In this document: piece by piece, positions 9,271-20,800 of the stretch
How positions within the stretch are numbered: the first letter of the stretch is position 1
Layout of the letters: every line of letters starts with the position of its first letter
Assembly: GCA_029068555.1 (NCBI GenBank)
Contig: JAIECJ010000149.1
Location: 20,694-84,693 of the forward strand
Direction of reading: 5' to 3'
Length of the DNA stretch: 64,000 bases
DNA from: Lachnospiraceae bacterium
GTDB taxonomy: Bacteria > Bacillota > Clostridia > Lachnospirales > Lachnospiraceae
Notes under the pieces: generated by a model
The model's database searches: none
Told to the model about the DNA's origin: nothing
The model's input: the letters and a program-made list of their open reading frames with translations, nothing else
Translations under genes and position numbers: made by a program

Positions 9271-10716
9271 ATGCATCATTTAACATTTAAGACAGGCTAT
9301 AAAAGACAGGGAGAACGGAATCCGGTCATGACCCAGCGGTTCGGGGCGGATCCTTATGCACTGGTGTATGGCGACAGAGTTTATCTGTATATGACAGGAG
9401 ATACTTTTATACAGGGGGAAAACGGACAAATTGCCGAGAATGTATACTCCCAGATTGACACAATCAATGTCATATCTTCTGCGGATCTGGTAAACTGGAC
9501 AGATCATGGAACGGTGTATGCTGCGGGCAGCAGCGGCGCCGCAAAGTGGTGCAGAAATTCGTGGGCGCCGGCAGCAGTTTGTAAAGAGATTGACGGAGAA
9601 ATGAAGTTTTTTTTATATTTTGCAAACGGTGGGGACGGAATTGCAGTGCTGGAGGCTGACAGTCCTGTCGGACCTTTTGTTGATGTGCTCAATAGACCAT
9701 TGATTTCCAGACAGACACCAACCTGCAGTGCGGTTACATGGCTGTTTGATCCCGCAGTGTTGGTGGATGACGATGGTGAGGCATATATCTATTTTGGCGG
9801 AGGGATTCCGGATCCTGAAATGGCTGCAAATCCGGGAACGGCAAGAGTGGCAAGGCTTGGAGGGGACATGAAAAGTATTCAGGGCGAGCCGGTTGTGATC
9901 GCTGACGTACCATACCTTTATGAGGATTCCGGTATCAACAAGATAAATGGAAAATATTACTATTCTTATTGTTCCAATTTTTCCATACCGGAGGAGAAAG
10001 CTGCGGAGCTTGGATTTGACAAGGGCGAGATAATGGTTATGACAGGCGGGAATCCGATGGGGCCGTTTACACTGACTGGTTCCATATTAAAGAATCCCGG
10101 CTTTTTTTTCGGTCTGGAGGGGAATAACCATCACTGTATGTTTCAGTTTCATGATCAGTGGTATATGGCATATCATACAAGGATTCTCGAGGAGAGAATG
10201 GGGGTACTGCAAAACTACAGAAGTACGAGCATAGATTCTGTTCAGATTGACGCAAGCGGAAAGATCGACATGATACAGGCGACAAGGGAAGGTGTGGCAC
10301 CGATCAAGGCGGTTAACCCCTACTGTACGAATAAGGCGGTTACAATGGCAGCGATGGGGGGAGTCACGACGACCCAATATGGGGAGTGTGCCATGCGTTG
10401 TGGTTCCGGGGATATGATTGTTACCGATATATCAGGCGGAAGCTGGATTGAAGTTGGCAATGTTGATTTTGGAGAAAGGACAGTAAAGACACTGGAGATA
10501 TCTGTGCGAGGAACAGGATCAGGCTGGGTCAGAGTTTGCCTGGACGGCCTGCAGGGGGAGGAAGCATGCCTTGTGGAGCTGCTTCCTGTGAGTGCAGATG
10601 TGTTAACAGTCTGCACAGCGGCAGTAAAAAAGTGTTTGAGTGGCACGCATGACCTTTATTTTGTATTTATGGGAGAGGGATATGAAGTGTACACGTGGGA
10701 ATTTATGGCAGAATAA
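9271..10716 (+). CDS. GH43 arabinofuranosidase (arabinoxylan arabinofuranohydrolase-like)
   Basis: 481 aa from ATG 9271, which follows GGAGG and AGGAAAG; the longer frame reaching back to 9103 would overlap the GH115 gene by 135 bp and has no supporting RBS. The GH43 propeller starts NPVMTQRFGADPYALVYGDR (catalytic Asp in ADP), continues with SWAPAAVC and FDPAVLVDDDGEAYIYFGGG. The C-terminal part from about residue 385 looks like a CBM6-type beta-sandwich (GGSWIEVGNVDFGERTVKTL). This pairing of GH43 with CBM6 is typical of enzymes removing arabinose from arabinoxylan. No signal peptide; intracellular. Confidence 0.83.
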   Translation: MHHLTFKTGYKRQGERNPVMTQRFGADPYALVYGDRVYLYMTGDTFIQGENGQIAENVYSQIDTINVISSADLVNWTDHGTVYAAGSSGAAKWCRNSWAPAAVCKEIDGEMKFFLYFANGGDGIAVLEADSPVGPFVDVLNRPLISRQTPTCSAVTWLFDPAVLVDDDGEAYIYFGGGIPDPEMAANPGTARVARLGGDMKSIQGEPVVIADVPYLYEDSGINKINGKYYYSYCSNFSIPEEKAAELGFDKGEIMVMTGGNPMGPFTLTGSILKNPGFFFGLEGNNHHCMFQFHDQWYMAYHTRILEERMGVLQNYRSTSIDSVQIDASGKIDMIQATREGVAPIKAVNPYCTNKAVTMAAMGGVTTTQYGECAMRCGSGDMIVTDISGGSWIEVGNVDFGERTVKTLEISVRGTGSGWVRVCLDGLQGEEACLVELLPVSADVLTVCTAAVKKCLSGTHDLYFVFMGEGYEVYTWEFMAE

Positions 10717-10774
10717 TGTTTGAAAGGTGCAAAGAATGGGAAATGCACATTGGCTGATATGGAGGGAAGCTGGT

Positions 10775-11905
10775 ATGGAGAAACAGTACCGCAATGTATT
10801 TGCAGAAATCGGAATAGAGCCTGCACTGGTGGAGCAGCGTCTTGAGGAGATAAAACAGTATTTTTTTTATGGAAATGAGCAGGAGCGTGTTTACTATCCT
10901 GTGGGGGACGATATGGCATATATCATGGATACAGGAAACAATGATGCCCGCACGGAAGGAATGTCATATGGAATGATGATTTGTGTCCAGCTGGATATGC
11001 ATGAGGCGTTTGACCGGCTATGGAAATGGGCAAAGACATATATGTGGATGCAGGATGGAGATAATGAGGGATATTTTGCATGGTCTTGTGCCACAGACGG
11101 GACGAAGAACGCGGATGGACCGGCACCGGACGGAGAAGAATTTTTTGCGTTGGCACTGTTTTTCGCGTCCCATAGGTGGGGGGACAGGGACGGAATTTAC
11201 AATTATTCCCATGAGGCAAAGGAAATTCTGCGCGCCTGTCTGCATAAGGGGGAAAACGGCAGACCTGGGGTGCCGATGTGGAATAAGGAAAATTACCAGA
11301 TTTTATTTGTGCCTGGAAGTGACTTTACTGATCCGTCCTATCATCTGCCGCACTTTTATGAATTGTTTGCACTGTGGGCATACGCGCAAGACCAGGCATT
11401 CTGGGAAAGGGCAGCGCTTGAGAGCCGCAGGTATCTTAGGAAAGCGTGCCATGTCAAAACAGGCTTTTCGGCAGAATATGCCGAGTTTGACGGAAGTCCC
11501 ATGAGCAGAAAACTGCCGTGGACAGATGAAAGACACGACTGGTTTTACAGCGATTCTTATCGTACGGTGGCAAATATCGGGCTTGATTATGAATGGTTCG
11601 GAAAAGATGAGGGGCAGTGTGATGCGGCGCGGGCAATACAGGAATTTCTGATCGGGGACTGTCGGAAGAATACATATCATATCTACGAGGTTGACGGAAA
11701 GATAGCGGGAGAGCAGGCGCTTCACCCGACAGCTATTCTGGCGGCGACAGCAGCGTCGGTTCTCGCGGCAGACACAGACAGCAGCAGGGAGTGGGTGGAA
11801 CGATTTTGGAAGCTGCCTATGCGTACAGGAGACAGAAGATATTATGACAATTGTCTGTACTTCTTTGCGTTTCTGGCACTCAGCGGAAATTATAGAATCT
11901 GGTGA
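10775..11905 (+). CDS. GH8 reducing-end xylose-releasing exo-oligoxylanase
   Basis: 376 aa from ATG 10775, preceded by GGAGGGAAG; an ATG in the same frame at 10727 lacks a comparable site. The GH8 motif NDARTEGMSYGMM carries the expected general acid Glu61, and WFYSDSYRTVANI carries the putative base Asp. The length and absence of a signal peptide match reducing-end xylose-releasing exo-oligoxylanase (Rex, EC 3.2.1.156) rather than the secreted GH8 endoglucanases. It would shorten imported xylo-oligosaccharides from the reducing end, complementing GH3/GH43 action at the other end. Stop overlaps the opening of the uxuA reading frame. Confidence 0.87.
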   Translation: MEKQYRNVFAEIGIEPALVEQRLEEIKQYFFYGNEQERVYYPVGDDMAYIMDTGNNDARTEGMSYGMMICVQLDMHEAFDRLWKWAKTYMWMQDGDNEGYFAWSCATDGTKNADGPAPDGEEFFALALFFASHRWGDRDGIYNYSHEAKEILRACLHKGENGRPGVPMWNKENYQILFVPGSDFTDPSYHLPHFYELFALWAYAQDQAFWERAALESRRYLRKACHVKTGFSAEYAEFDGSPMSRKLPWTDERHDWFYSDSYRTVANIGLDYEWFGKDEGQCDAARAIQEFLIGDCRKNTYHIYEVDGKIAGEQALHPTAILAATAASVLAADTDSSREWVERFWKLPMRTGDRRYYDNCLYFFAFLALSGNYRIW

Positions 11906-11919
11906 GGGGGAATAGGGAT

Positions 11920-12999
11920 ATGGAAATGACATTGAGATGGTATGGCTCCGCATTTGATACCGTTACATTAAGCCAAATCCGCCAGATACCGGGCGTGACA
12001 GGCGTGATTACAACATTATATAATACGAAGCCGGGAGAAGTGTGGAAAAGGGAAGAAATCCGTCAGCTGGCTGACGAGGTGCAGGCATCTGGTCTGCATA
12101 TTGCTGGTATCGAGAGTGTGAATGTACATGAAGCAATTAAGGCTGGACTGCCGGAGCGGGAAATGTATATTGCAAATTATATAGAGACATTGGAGAATCT
12201 CGGAAAAGAAGGGATTCATCTGGTTTGCTACAATTTTATGCCTGTATTTGACTGGACGAGGACAGAGCTTGCAAGAAAACGCACGGATGGTTCCACGGTG
12301 CTTGCCTATACACAGCAAGCGGTTGATGCCCTGCAGCCTGAAAAAATGTTTGAATCCATATCGGGGGATTCCAACGGAAGCATTATGCCCGGATGGGAAC
12401 CAGAGAGGATGGCACAGGTAAAAGAATTATTTGAACTGTATAGGAATGTGGATGATGAGCGGTTATTTGAAAATTTGAAATATTTTCTGGAGAAAATTAT
12501 GCCGGTCTGCAATCAGTATGACATCAATATGGCAATTCATCCGGATGATCCTGCATGGAGTGTTTTTGGGCTTCCGCGCATTATTATCAACAAAGAGAAT
12601 ATTCTGCGCATGATGAAAATGGTTGACAATCCGCATAACGGGGTAACATTCTGCTCCGGTTCCTATGGCACGAACAGGGAGAATGATTTGCCGGATATGA
12701 TACGCTCACTGAAAGGCAGGATTCATTTTGCCCATGTACGCAATTTAAAGTTCCGCTCATCAACGGATTTTGAGGAGACAGCGCATTTGTCCGATGACGG
12801 TGACTTTGATATGTATGAGATTATGAGAGCGCTGTACGAAACAGATTTTGACGGACCCATCAGACCTGACCATGGACGCATGATATGGGGGGAGACAGCA
12901 ATGCCGGGGTATGGGCTTTACGACCGCGCGCTTGGAGCTGCTTATCTGAATGGTCTGTGGGAGGCAATTCGGAAATCGTCAGATGGAGAGCGTCAATAG
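11920..12999 (+). CDS. uxuA: Mannonate dehydratase
   Basis: 359 aa from ATG 11920 with GAGGGGG upstream at 9 nt; the frame opens at GTG 11902, overlapping the GH8 stop, but that codon lacks a site. UxuA family features include LRWYGSAFDTVTLSQIRQIPG at the N-terminus, AIHPDDPAW and CSGSYG in the barrel, and DHGRMIWGE near the C-terminus. The enzyme converts D-mannonate to 2-keto-3-deoxygluconate in the hexuronate pathway. It sits directly after the GH115 and oligosaccharide hydrolases, linking glucuronic acid side-chain release to catabolism. No KDG kinase or aldolase is encoded in the window. Confidence 0.93.
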   Translation: MEMTLRWYGSAFDTVTLSQIRQIPGVTGVITTLYNTKPGEVWKREEIRQLADEVQASGLHIAGIESVNVHEAIKAGLPEREMYIANYIETLENLGKEGIHLVCYNFMPVFDWTRTELARKRTDGSTVLAYTQQAVDALQPEKMFESISGDSNGSIMPGWEPERMAQVKELFELYRNVDDERLFENLKYFLEKIMPVCNQYDINMAIHPDDPAWSVFGLPRIIINKENILRMMKMVDNPHNGVTFCSGSYGTNRENDLPDMIRSLKGRIHFAHVRNLKFRSSTDFEETAHLSDDGDFDMYEIMRALYETDFDGPIRPDHGRMIWGETAMPGYGLYDRALGAAYLNGLWEAIRKSSDGERQ

Positions 13000-13020
13000 A
13001 TATTGAATGGAGTGTAGTGT

Positions 13021-14631
13021 ATGAAAATAAACCTGCAGGGAATTTCAGACAGAAAGCAGTGGGAGGAAAAGGGATTTGATCTTCCGCAGTATGATATCGC
13101 ACAGATGAAAGAAGCGACAATGGAAAATCCGTTTTGGGTTCACTTTGGAGCCGGAAATTTATTTCGCGCATTTCACGCGTCAATTGCTCAGAAAATGCTG
13201 AATGAAGGCGTGCTTGACAGAGGAATTGTCGTTGCGGAGGGATTTGACTACGAAATTATAGAGAAAGTATATGTGCCGCATGATAATCTGGGAATTTCAA
13301 TGACGTTAAGGGCAGACGGGACAGTCGGAAAAATGGTTATTGGAAGCGTTGCGGAGGCATTGCCGTTAGATTCGGATAATAGTGCCGCATATGCACGATT
13401 AAGGGAGATTTTTGAAAAGGATTCCCTACAGATGGTCACCTTTACAATTACAGAAAAGGGCTATAGTCTGACAGACGCAAAAGGAGAATATTTGTCGGAG
13501 GTGTTGGATGATTTTGCAAAAGGACCGGAAAAACCGGTAAGCTATATGGGAAAAGTGACAGCGCTGCTTTACGCGAGATTTTGTGCTGGCGAAAAACCTG
13601 TTGCAATGGTCAGCACAGACAACTGCTCCCACAATGGGGACAGGTTATATGCGGCAGTTTTGGCCTTTGCAGAGGCATGGTCAGCAAACAAAAAGGTAGA
13701 TACAGGATTCCGGAAATATATTGATTCTGAAAAGGTCTCTTTTACTTGGAGTATGATTGATAAGATTACACCTAGACCAGACGCGGCTGTTGAAGAAATT
13801 TTAACCAAAGATGGTGTGGAGGGACTCGAACCTGTCATTACATCCCGAAAAACATATACTGCGCCCTTTGTGAATGCGGAGGAAACGGAATATCTTGTGA
13901 TTGAGGAGAACTTCCCTAACGGAAGGCCAAGTCTGGAGGATGCCGGTGTTTTGTTTACCAATCGTGAAACAGTGGATAAAGTGGAGAAAATGAAAGTGTG
14001 CACCTGCCTGAATCCGCTGCATACCTGTCTTGCCATTTTTGGATGCCTGCTTGGCTATCGGAAAATTGCTGATGAGATGAGAGATGAGGCGCTTGTGAGG
14101 CTGGTGGAGGGAGTGGGATATCAAGAAGGACTCCCGGTAGTAGTCAATCCCGGTATTATTGATCCGAAGAAATTTCTTGATACGGTTTTAAACGTGCGGT
14201 TCCCAAATCCGTTTATGCCGGATACGCCGCAGAGAATTGCGACAGATACCTCACAGAAACTGGCAATCCGGTTTGGGGAAACGCTCAGGGCATATGAGAC
14301 GAGTGATACGCTGAAAGTAGAAAATTTACAGATGATACCGCTTGTGTACGCAGGGTGGCTGCGTTACCTGATGGCGGTGGATGATAAGGGTGAGCCATTT
14401 GATCCAAGTCCGGATCCGATGCTGGAGGAATTAAGGCCGCAGCTGGAAAAAATCAGACTTGGAGACAGGGATGTAGAAGCTGTCCTGCGTCCGATTATGG
14501 AAAATACACAGATATTTGGGGTGAATCTATATAAAACAGGTCTTGCCGAGAAAGTCTGTGGATACTTCAGGAAACTGAATACAGAACCAGGGGCAGTCCG
14601 AAGAACATTGGATAAGCTGGGAACTTTCTAG
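13021..14631 (+). CDS. uxuB: Fructuronate reductase (mannitol dehydrogenase family)
   Basis: 536 aa. The Rossmann region contains VHFGAGNLFRAFHASIAQ and the C-terminal domain contains the long-chain polyol dehydrogenase segment VCTCLNPLHTCLAIFGCLLGY. UxuB reduces D-fructuronate to D-mannonate with NADH, the step before UxuA. It follows uxuA by 21 bp with GGAG upstream and is the last gene of the xylan operon: its TAG stop lies within a small GAGCGT...ACGCTC palindrome and a strong terminator follows about 40 bp later. The family also includes tagaturonate and mannitol reductases; the uxuA neighbour argues for fructuronate. Confidence 0.88.
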   Translation: MKINLQGISDRKQWEEKGFDLPQYDIAQMKEATMENPFWVHFGAGNLFRAFHASIAQKMLNEGVLDRGIVVAEGFDYEIIEKVYVPHDNLGISMTLRADGTVGKMVIGSVAEALPLDSDNSAAYARLREIFEKDSLQMVTFTITEKGYSLTDAKGEYLSEVLDDFAKGPEKPVSYMGKVTALLYARFCAGEKPVAMVSTDNCSHNGDRLYAAVLAFAEAWSANKKVDTGFRKYIDSEKVSFTWSMIDKITPRPDAAVEEILTKDGVEGLEPVITSRKTYTAPFVNAEETEYLVIEENFPNGRPSLEDAGVLFTNRETVDKVEKMKVCTCLNPLHTCLAIFGCLLGYRKIADEMRDEALVRLVEGVGYQEGLPVVVNPGIIDPKKFLDTVLNVRFPNPFMPDTPQRIATDTSQKLAIRFGETLRAYETSDTLKVENLQMIPLVYAGWLRYLMAVDDKGEPFDPSPDPMLEELRPQLEKIRLGDRDVEAVLRPIMENTQIFGVNLYKTGLAEKVCGYFRKLNTEPGAVRRTLDKLGTF

Positions 14632-14656
14632 AGCGTGTTTCAAATACGCTCTTAGT
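14627..14656. repeat. Short dispersed palindrome, copy 1 (TCTAGAGCGT...ACGCTCTTAG)
   Basis: TCTAGAGCGT, nine bases, then ACGCTCTTAG. It contains the uxuB stop codon. Related sequences occur at 51995-52026, 63688-63715 and 63851-63879. Confidence 0.55.
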
Positions 14657-14669
14657 GAAGCTTTTTGCA

Positions 14670-14696
14670 ATCGAGTGCGCTGGCACTCGATTTTTT
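14670..14696 (+). terminator. Intrinsic terminator of the xylan operon
   Basis: Perfect 9-bp stem ATCGAGTGC / GCACTCGAT with a GCTG loop, followed by TTTTT. Located about 40 bp after uxuB. Confidence 0.85.
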
Positions 14697-14848
14697 CGTG
14701 CGCCGCTTCATGCGCAGGAGGTATGCCGGCAAAGTTTTCTCCATAAAAATAATAGACATATTCTTTAGTTTGACAGGTTTCATGAGAGATATTTTTCTTT
14801 AAAATGTAAATGTAAGTTGTCAATTGATATAATGATAAGGAGGTTTGT

Positions 14849-17800
14849 ATGTTAAGGAACAAGGACAAAAGAATCATGGCGCTGATTCTTTCAGGCGTGT
14901 TACTTGCGGGGAGTTTGAATCCGATAACATCAAATGCCGCTGAAATTTCTGCGCAAACAGAAATTGCGGAGGAGGGCAGGACAGATGATGCCGGGGAAAA
15001 AGCGGAAGAAGGTTCAGAACCAGAGACAGACACGGACAGAAACAGTGCAGAACAAAGCACTGTGGAGGAAAGTACGGCCGGAGAAGGGACGATGGAGGAA
15101 AGTTCTACGGACGGTGACACAACCGATGAGCGTCCTGTCGAAGATGACACGGTTGAAGAAAGAACGGACGAAGAGACTACAACAGAAGAAAGCAGCGTCA
15201 GCGAAGAGACGACAGAAGATGATGTGACAGAAACCAGTACAGAGGAAGATACACAGGAAGAGTGCATAGCGCTGGAGAGTGACCGGCAGATTTCAGCGAA
15301 TATACTAAAAGACTATAATCCAAGCTTTGAGAACGGCACCGACAAAGCACTTGACTGGTGGAATGATTTATCATGGGGGCAGACATACATTGCTCGTGAG
15401 CATTATGAGGAAAGCGGGAATCCCACCCCAGAATGCGGGGATTATTATTTGGAAGTAATCCCGGATGCAGACAAAAAAAGCGGGGCACAGATTTGCCATG
15501 AAGATATTGCAAAAATCATCAAGCCAGAGGTAACCTATGAGTTTACATATTTTGCAAAGCTATCGGATGGAATGGACAGCGGAGAAGTTCAGTTTCAGGT
15601 GACCAGTGCCAGTAAGGACTGGGAATCAAAAACAGCTGAAGTAAACTTGGACAGTGAAGTTGAACTTGAATCCGGTCAGTGGAAGCAGGTAAGCGGAACG
15701 TTTCAGATACCAGCGTATGATAAGAATGAACAGGTTAAGATTGAGTTTTTGGGCTCAGAAGACCTTTCCTTCTGCATCGACGACCTGCGTGTGGCAGCCA
15801 TTGACAAAGGCGATATTGAGTACGGCGATAATCTGGTGAAGAATCCATATTTTGCAGAGTCTGATTTATCCGTATGGGAGGCATCAAAGGGAGATGCAGA
15901 CATAACGGCTGCAACAGCAGATGAAGCAATCTTTGATGATATCAATACATATGGTGTTATCGGGAACAGGACAAGCAGCTATGACTGTTTTGCACAGGAT
16001 ATGACAGCAGTGATTCAATCAGGTAATTCGTATGAATATTCCTTCTATGTTATGCTGGATGCCGATGACTATAAGGATGCGCCTCCCGAGCAAAGGGAAG
16101 TATCCTTTGCGCCATATGTGACTGTTGAAGGCGAAAGTACTTATTGGGGATCCCATAATTCAGGGATACTGGACAGCGGATGTATCAAGAAGATTCCGGC
16201 AGGAGAGTGGGTAAAATTTGAGGGAAGCTTCAATCCAAAATTTGAGGGAGAGGCAGAGAAGCTTATCATCAGGATTTTGGAACAGGGTACAAACTACGGA
16301 AACGGCGATTGCGTAAAAGGCAGATATTATGTCACAGGTGTCACCATTCATGAGGTTAAGAAGCCTGTCAAGGAGATTGAGTGGGATATCCCAAATCTAA
16401 AGGATACGGTTTCTGGTAAAGATGGAATCGGCTCAGATGCCTACACAGGCGCATTGCTCACTGTTTCGGATCTGTCGGATAAACCGCTGATGGATTTGGT
16501 CCAGAAACATTTCAATGCAGTTACATTTGAGAATGAGTTGAAAATGGATGCCCTGTTTGGCTACCATGACAACAATAATTCGGCTCCGGGATTTGATACG
16601 ATCACATGGACGCGTGCAGACGGCACAGAGATGAAAGATTACAAGGTTCCGCAGCTCGATTACAGTAGGGCAGAAAAGATACTGGATGCGCTCAAGGTAT
16701 GGAATAAAGATCATCCGGACAGCGTCATCAAAGTTAGAGGACATGTTTTGGTATGGCATTCACAGGCTCCGGAATGGTTTTTCCGTGAGGACTGGGACAT
16801 TAATAAACCTGATGTCAGCCCTGCGGTCATGGATGCACGTCAGGAGTGGTATATAAAAACGGTTCTTGAGCATTTTACAGGGGACAGCAGCCCATACAAG
16901 GGGATGTTCTACGGATGGGATGTTGTAAATGAGGCAGTCAGCGATAGTACAGGCACTTACAGGCATGAAGATGAAAAATCAAGCTGGTGGCGGGTATACA
17001 AGAGCGAGGATTTTATTGTAAATGCATTTCGTTATGCCAATTACTATGCGCCGTCAGAACTTGAACTTTATTATAATGATTACAATGAGTGCGTGGGAAG
17101 CAAGGTACCTGGTATCGAAAAGTTGTTAAAAGAAGTAAAATCCCATGAAGCTGATGACAAGCTTCCGACAAGGATATCCGCTATGGGAATGCAGTCGCAC
17201 CATACGGTTTCTTCCCCGACAGTCAATCAGATCAGGGATGCCGCGGTAAGGTACGGAAAGATTGTCGGCAAGGTACAGCTCACAGAGCTTGATCTCAAGG
17301 CAAGCGATGATTTTGACGGGACAGATGCCACGCTCCAGAATGAGTATACAAAGCAGGCATACAGATATAAGGAAATCTATGATGTCATGCGTGAGGTTGA
17401 CGCGATGGATGACATTGATGTCAACGGAATAACGATATGGGGCGTAATAGACGGGAATTCATGGCTTCAGGAGGGCAGCGATGTCGGTGGCGGAGCGGAC
17501 GGAAGCAAGAGACAGGTTCCGCTGCTTTTTGATGACGATTATAAGGCAAAGCCTTCCTTCTATGCGTTTGTAAACGCTGATAAATTAGAGCCATACATCC
17601 GCAGTGTCACTGTCATGCAGGCGGCAGAGGAAGATCCGTATGCCAACGGAAAAACTTATGGGATTCAGGGAATAGATGCTGCATTCATTCCCGTCTGGAC
17701 GGATACGGAATTGAAAGTGCAGGTAACGGTTTTTGACACGACAGTGAGTGAAGATGATGCAGTCAGGCTGTATATAGACTGGAATAAGTCTGCGTCGGAA

Positions 17801-20800
17801 AGTACGGCAGTCACACCGATCACAAAGAACAGGTCAGAGAGTCAGGCACAGGAAGGCGGATATGTGGCAGAGTTTGTAGTTTCGCGGGATCTTATGCCAT
17901 CGGTAGGCTTTCGCATGGATGTGGTTGTTTCAGACAATGGGCAGAACTACGCCTTTAATGACATGACCATGAATCAGGACACAGGAAGTAAATATTACGC
18001 TTCGGCAATCACCAAGCCTTATATGACCATCGCCGGAGTCGGCAGTGACATTATCAAAGTGGACGGTGAAAAGGAAGCTGTGTGGGATCAGGCAAAGGAA
18101 ATCGACTTTCAGATAAGGACAGGTTCCGCAAAGGCATCAGCTTCCGCAAGGCTTTTGTGGGACAAGCAGTATCTGTATGTGCTTGCAGATGTGACAGATC
18201 CGGTGCTTGACAAGACTTCTACGGCAGAGCATGAGCAGGATTCCCTCGAAGTGTTTATAGATGAAAATAACCATAAGTCGGATTCCTATGAGGAGGATGA
18301 TAAACAGTATCGGGTGAACTATGCAAATGAACAGAGCTTTAACGGACAGAAATGTAACGCAGACAACATTTTGTCTAAAGCTGTGGAGACAGACAAAGGT
18401 TATCGGATTGAAGCCGCTTATAAATGGACAGATATCACACCGGCATTGGGAAATAAAATTGGGATTGATTTGCAAATTAATGATGCGGAAGGCGGGACAC
18501 GAATCGGAACAGTCAGCTGGTATGACGAGTCCGGACAGGGCTGGACGTCAACAGGTGTATTTGGCACCGCGACACTGGGAGATTTGATCAAGACACCTGA
18601 TTTGGATATAAGGGAAGAGCTGAACAGTTTAATCAGTGATTGCGAAAATTTCTTAAAAGACGCAAAAGAAGAAGATTATACACCGGAGACATGGACGGCT
18701 TTTATAGAAGCGCTTGAAGCTGCCAAAACTGTTTGGGGAAATGAGGAGGCAGCGCCGGAAACAGTTGAAGCAGCATATGATGCGCTTGCGGAAGCACGGA
18801 TAGCATTGAAGCCAAGTACTAAGACAGAAACACCGGCAGAAAAGGAACTAAGAAATCTGATTGCCGAATGCGAAATGCTGAAAAAAGAGGAGTATACAGA
18901 CGAGAGCTGGGTTCCGTTTGCAACGGCAATGGAAGAAGCAAAAGCAGTACTGGCAAATCCGGATGCGCCACAAGAAGAAGTGCAAAAAGCTTTGGATGCA
19001 TTGAAGGATGCAAAGGCAAAATTGCAAAAAACAGATGAATCAGAACCAATCAGCAAAGACCAGCTGAAAGAACTGATCGAAAAATGCGAAGAACGAAATC
19101 CGAATGACTATACAAAGGAAAGCTGGGCGTTTTATGAAAAGGCACTCGCAGATGCAAAGGCAGTGTTGGAAAATGCGGCAGCAACGCAGGAAGATGTGCA
19201 GACAGCGGCAGCAAGGCTGTCAGAGGCCCTGAGTCAGCTGAAAGAAAGAGAAGGTCTCTGGGCATTTGATATCAGCGATATCACATACACCGGAAAGGCA
19301 TTGAAGCCGGCGGTGACTGTGTATGACGGCAGGACATTGCTGGCGCTGGGCAAAGATTACACAGTGACTTACAAGAATAACACAAAGCCGACAGAGAGAG
19401 CAGAGGCAGTTATTAAGGGAAAAGGAAATTATGCCGGAAGCATCACGAAAACCTTTAAGATTGTCCCGAAGGATTTGACTGACGAAGATATTACGGTTCC
19501 AGATCTCTATGTCAAGGCGCCAAAGCCGGGCAGGAATGTCACGGTGGCGCCGACCGTGACGAGAAACGGTAAAAAATTGGCGAAGAAAGAGTTCACCGTA
19601 GATAGTATTAAGGATAAGACAGGCAGCAATGTAGAGCGTGTGACAGAACCGGGTACATATACCGTGGCAGTCAAGGGTGTGGATGCGAACGGCTACACCG
19701 GAAGCAAAGAAATTCAGTTGGTAGTATTGAACAACGAGCAGGTGCTCATGAGTGCGGTAAAGGTGACAGGTATTCAGAACAAAGTGTATACAGGCGATAA
19801 AATCGTACCTGAATTTACTGTGAAATATGGAAATCATACACTGGTACCCAATCAGGATTATCAGGTTACCTGTGACAGCACGGAGATAGGCACCGCGACA
19901 GCAGTCATTAAGGGCATTGGGGAAACCTATGTCGGTGAAAAGACAGTCACCTTTAAGATTACAGGCATTGCGTTAAAGGCAAAGGATGTGACGCTGGAAA
20001 ATGCTGTGAATTTATCTTACACTGGAAATGAGATAAAGCCGGCTGTGAAGATTGCAGGCGCAGAGCAGGGCCGTGATTTTACAGTGGCATATGACAAAAA
20101 TGTTAAGGCAGGTACTGCTTCTGTGACTATAAAGGGTATCGGAAAATATACTGGAACAGTAAAGAAAACATTTAAAATCGCGCCCTTTGATATCCAGAAG
20201 AATCCGGAAGGTAAGCTGGGCTATAATACTGCTGACATTATAGTGCCTTATATGAAAGGCGGCAGTAAGCTAAACGAAACAGACCTAAAAGCAGTCTTTA
20301 ACGGCCAAAATCTGATAGAAGGCGTAGACTATACGATGGTCTATTCAGGCAACAAGAAGCTTGACACAGCCACCGTCAAGATAAAGGGAAAGGGAAATTT
20401 CAAGGGAACAACGGAGCCGATTAGCTTTACGATTGTCCCACAGGATATTGCCAATCTGACAAATATTATCCTATCAGATGTTACAAAAAAGAATGCAAGG
20501 AAATACAGTAATGTGAATCTGACCATCAAAGATTTTGATGGGAAGCCCTTGAAAAAGGGGACAGATTACAAAGTTACATACACAAAGCAGGACGGCACGA
20601 CACCGATAGAGGGAACGCCCAATGTGGGTGATGTCATCCGTGCGACAGTTGAAGGTATCAATTGTTACAGAGGTACTACTTATATGGAGTTTAGGATCAT
20701 AGAGGACAGCGTGGATATCTCAAAGGCAAAAGTAAAGGTGGAGCCGCAGAGTTATACCGGAAAGGAAATCACGTTGTCAGAGATGGATCCCGCTACAGGA

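Noticed and set aside
14825..14833. TGATATAAT as extended -10 promoter of the GH10 xylanase
   Set aside because: It would start transcription at about 14840, inside the ribosome binding site at 14837-14842, leaving no usable leader.
14527..15267. Long minus-strand Ser/Val-rich reading frame
   Set aside because: It is antisense to the acidic Thr/Glu linker of the xylanase; the composition is a mirror of that low-complexity region.
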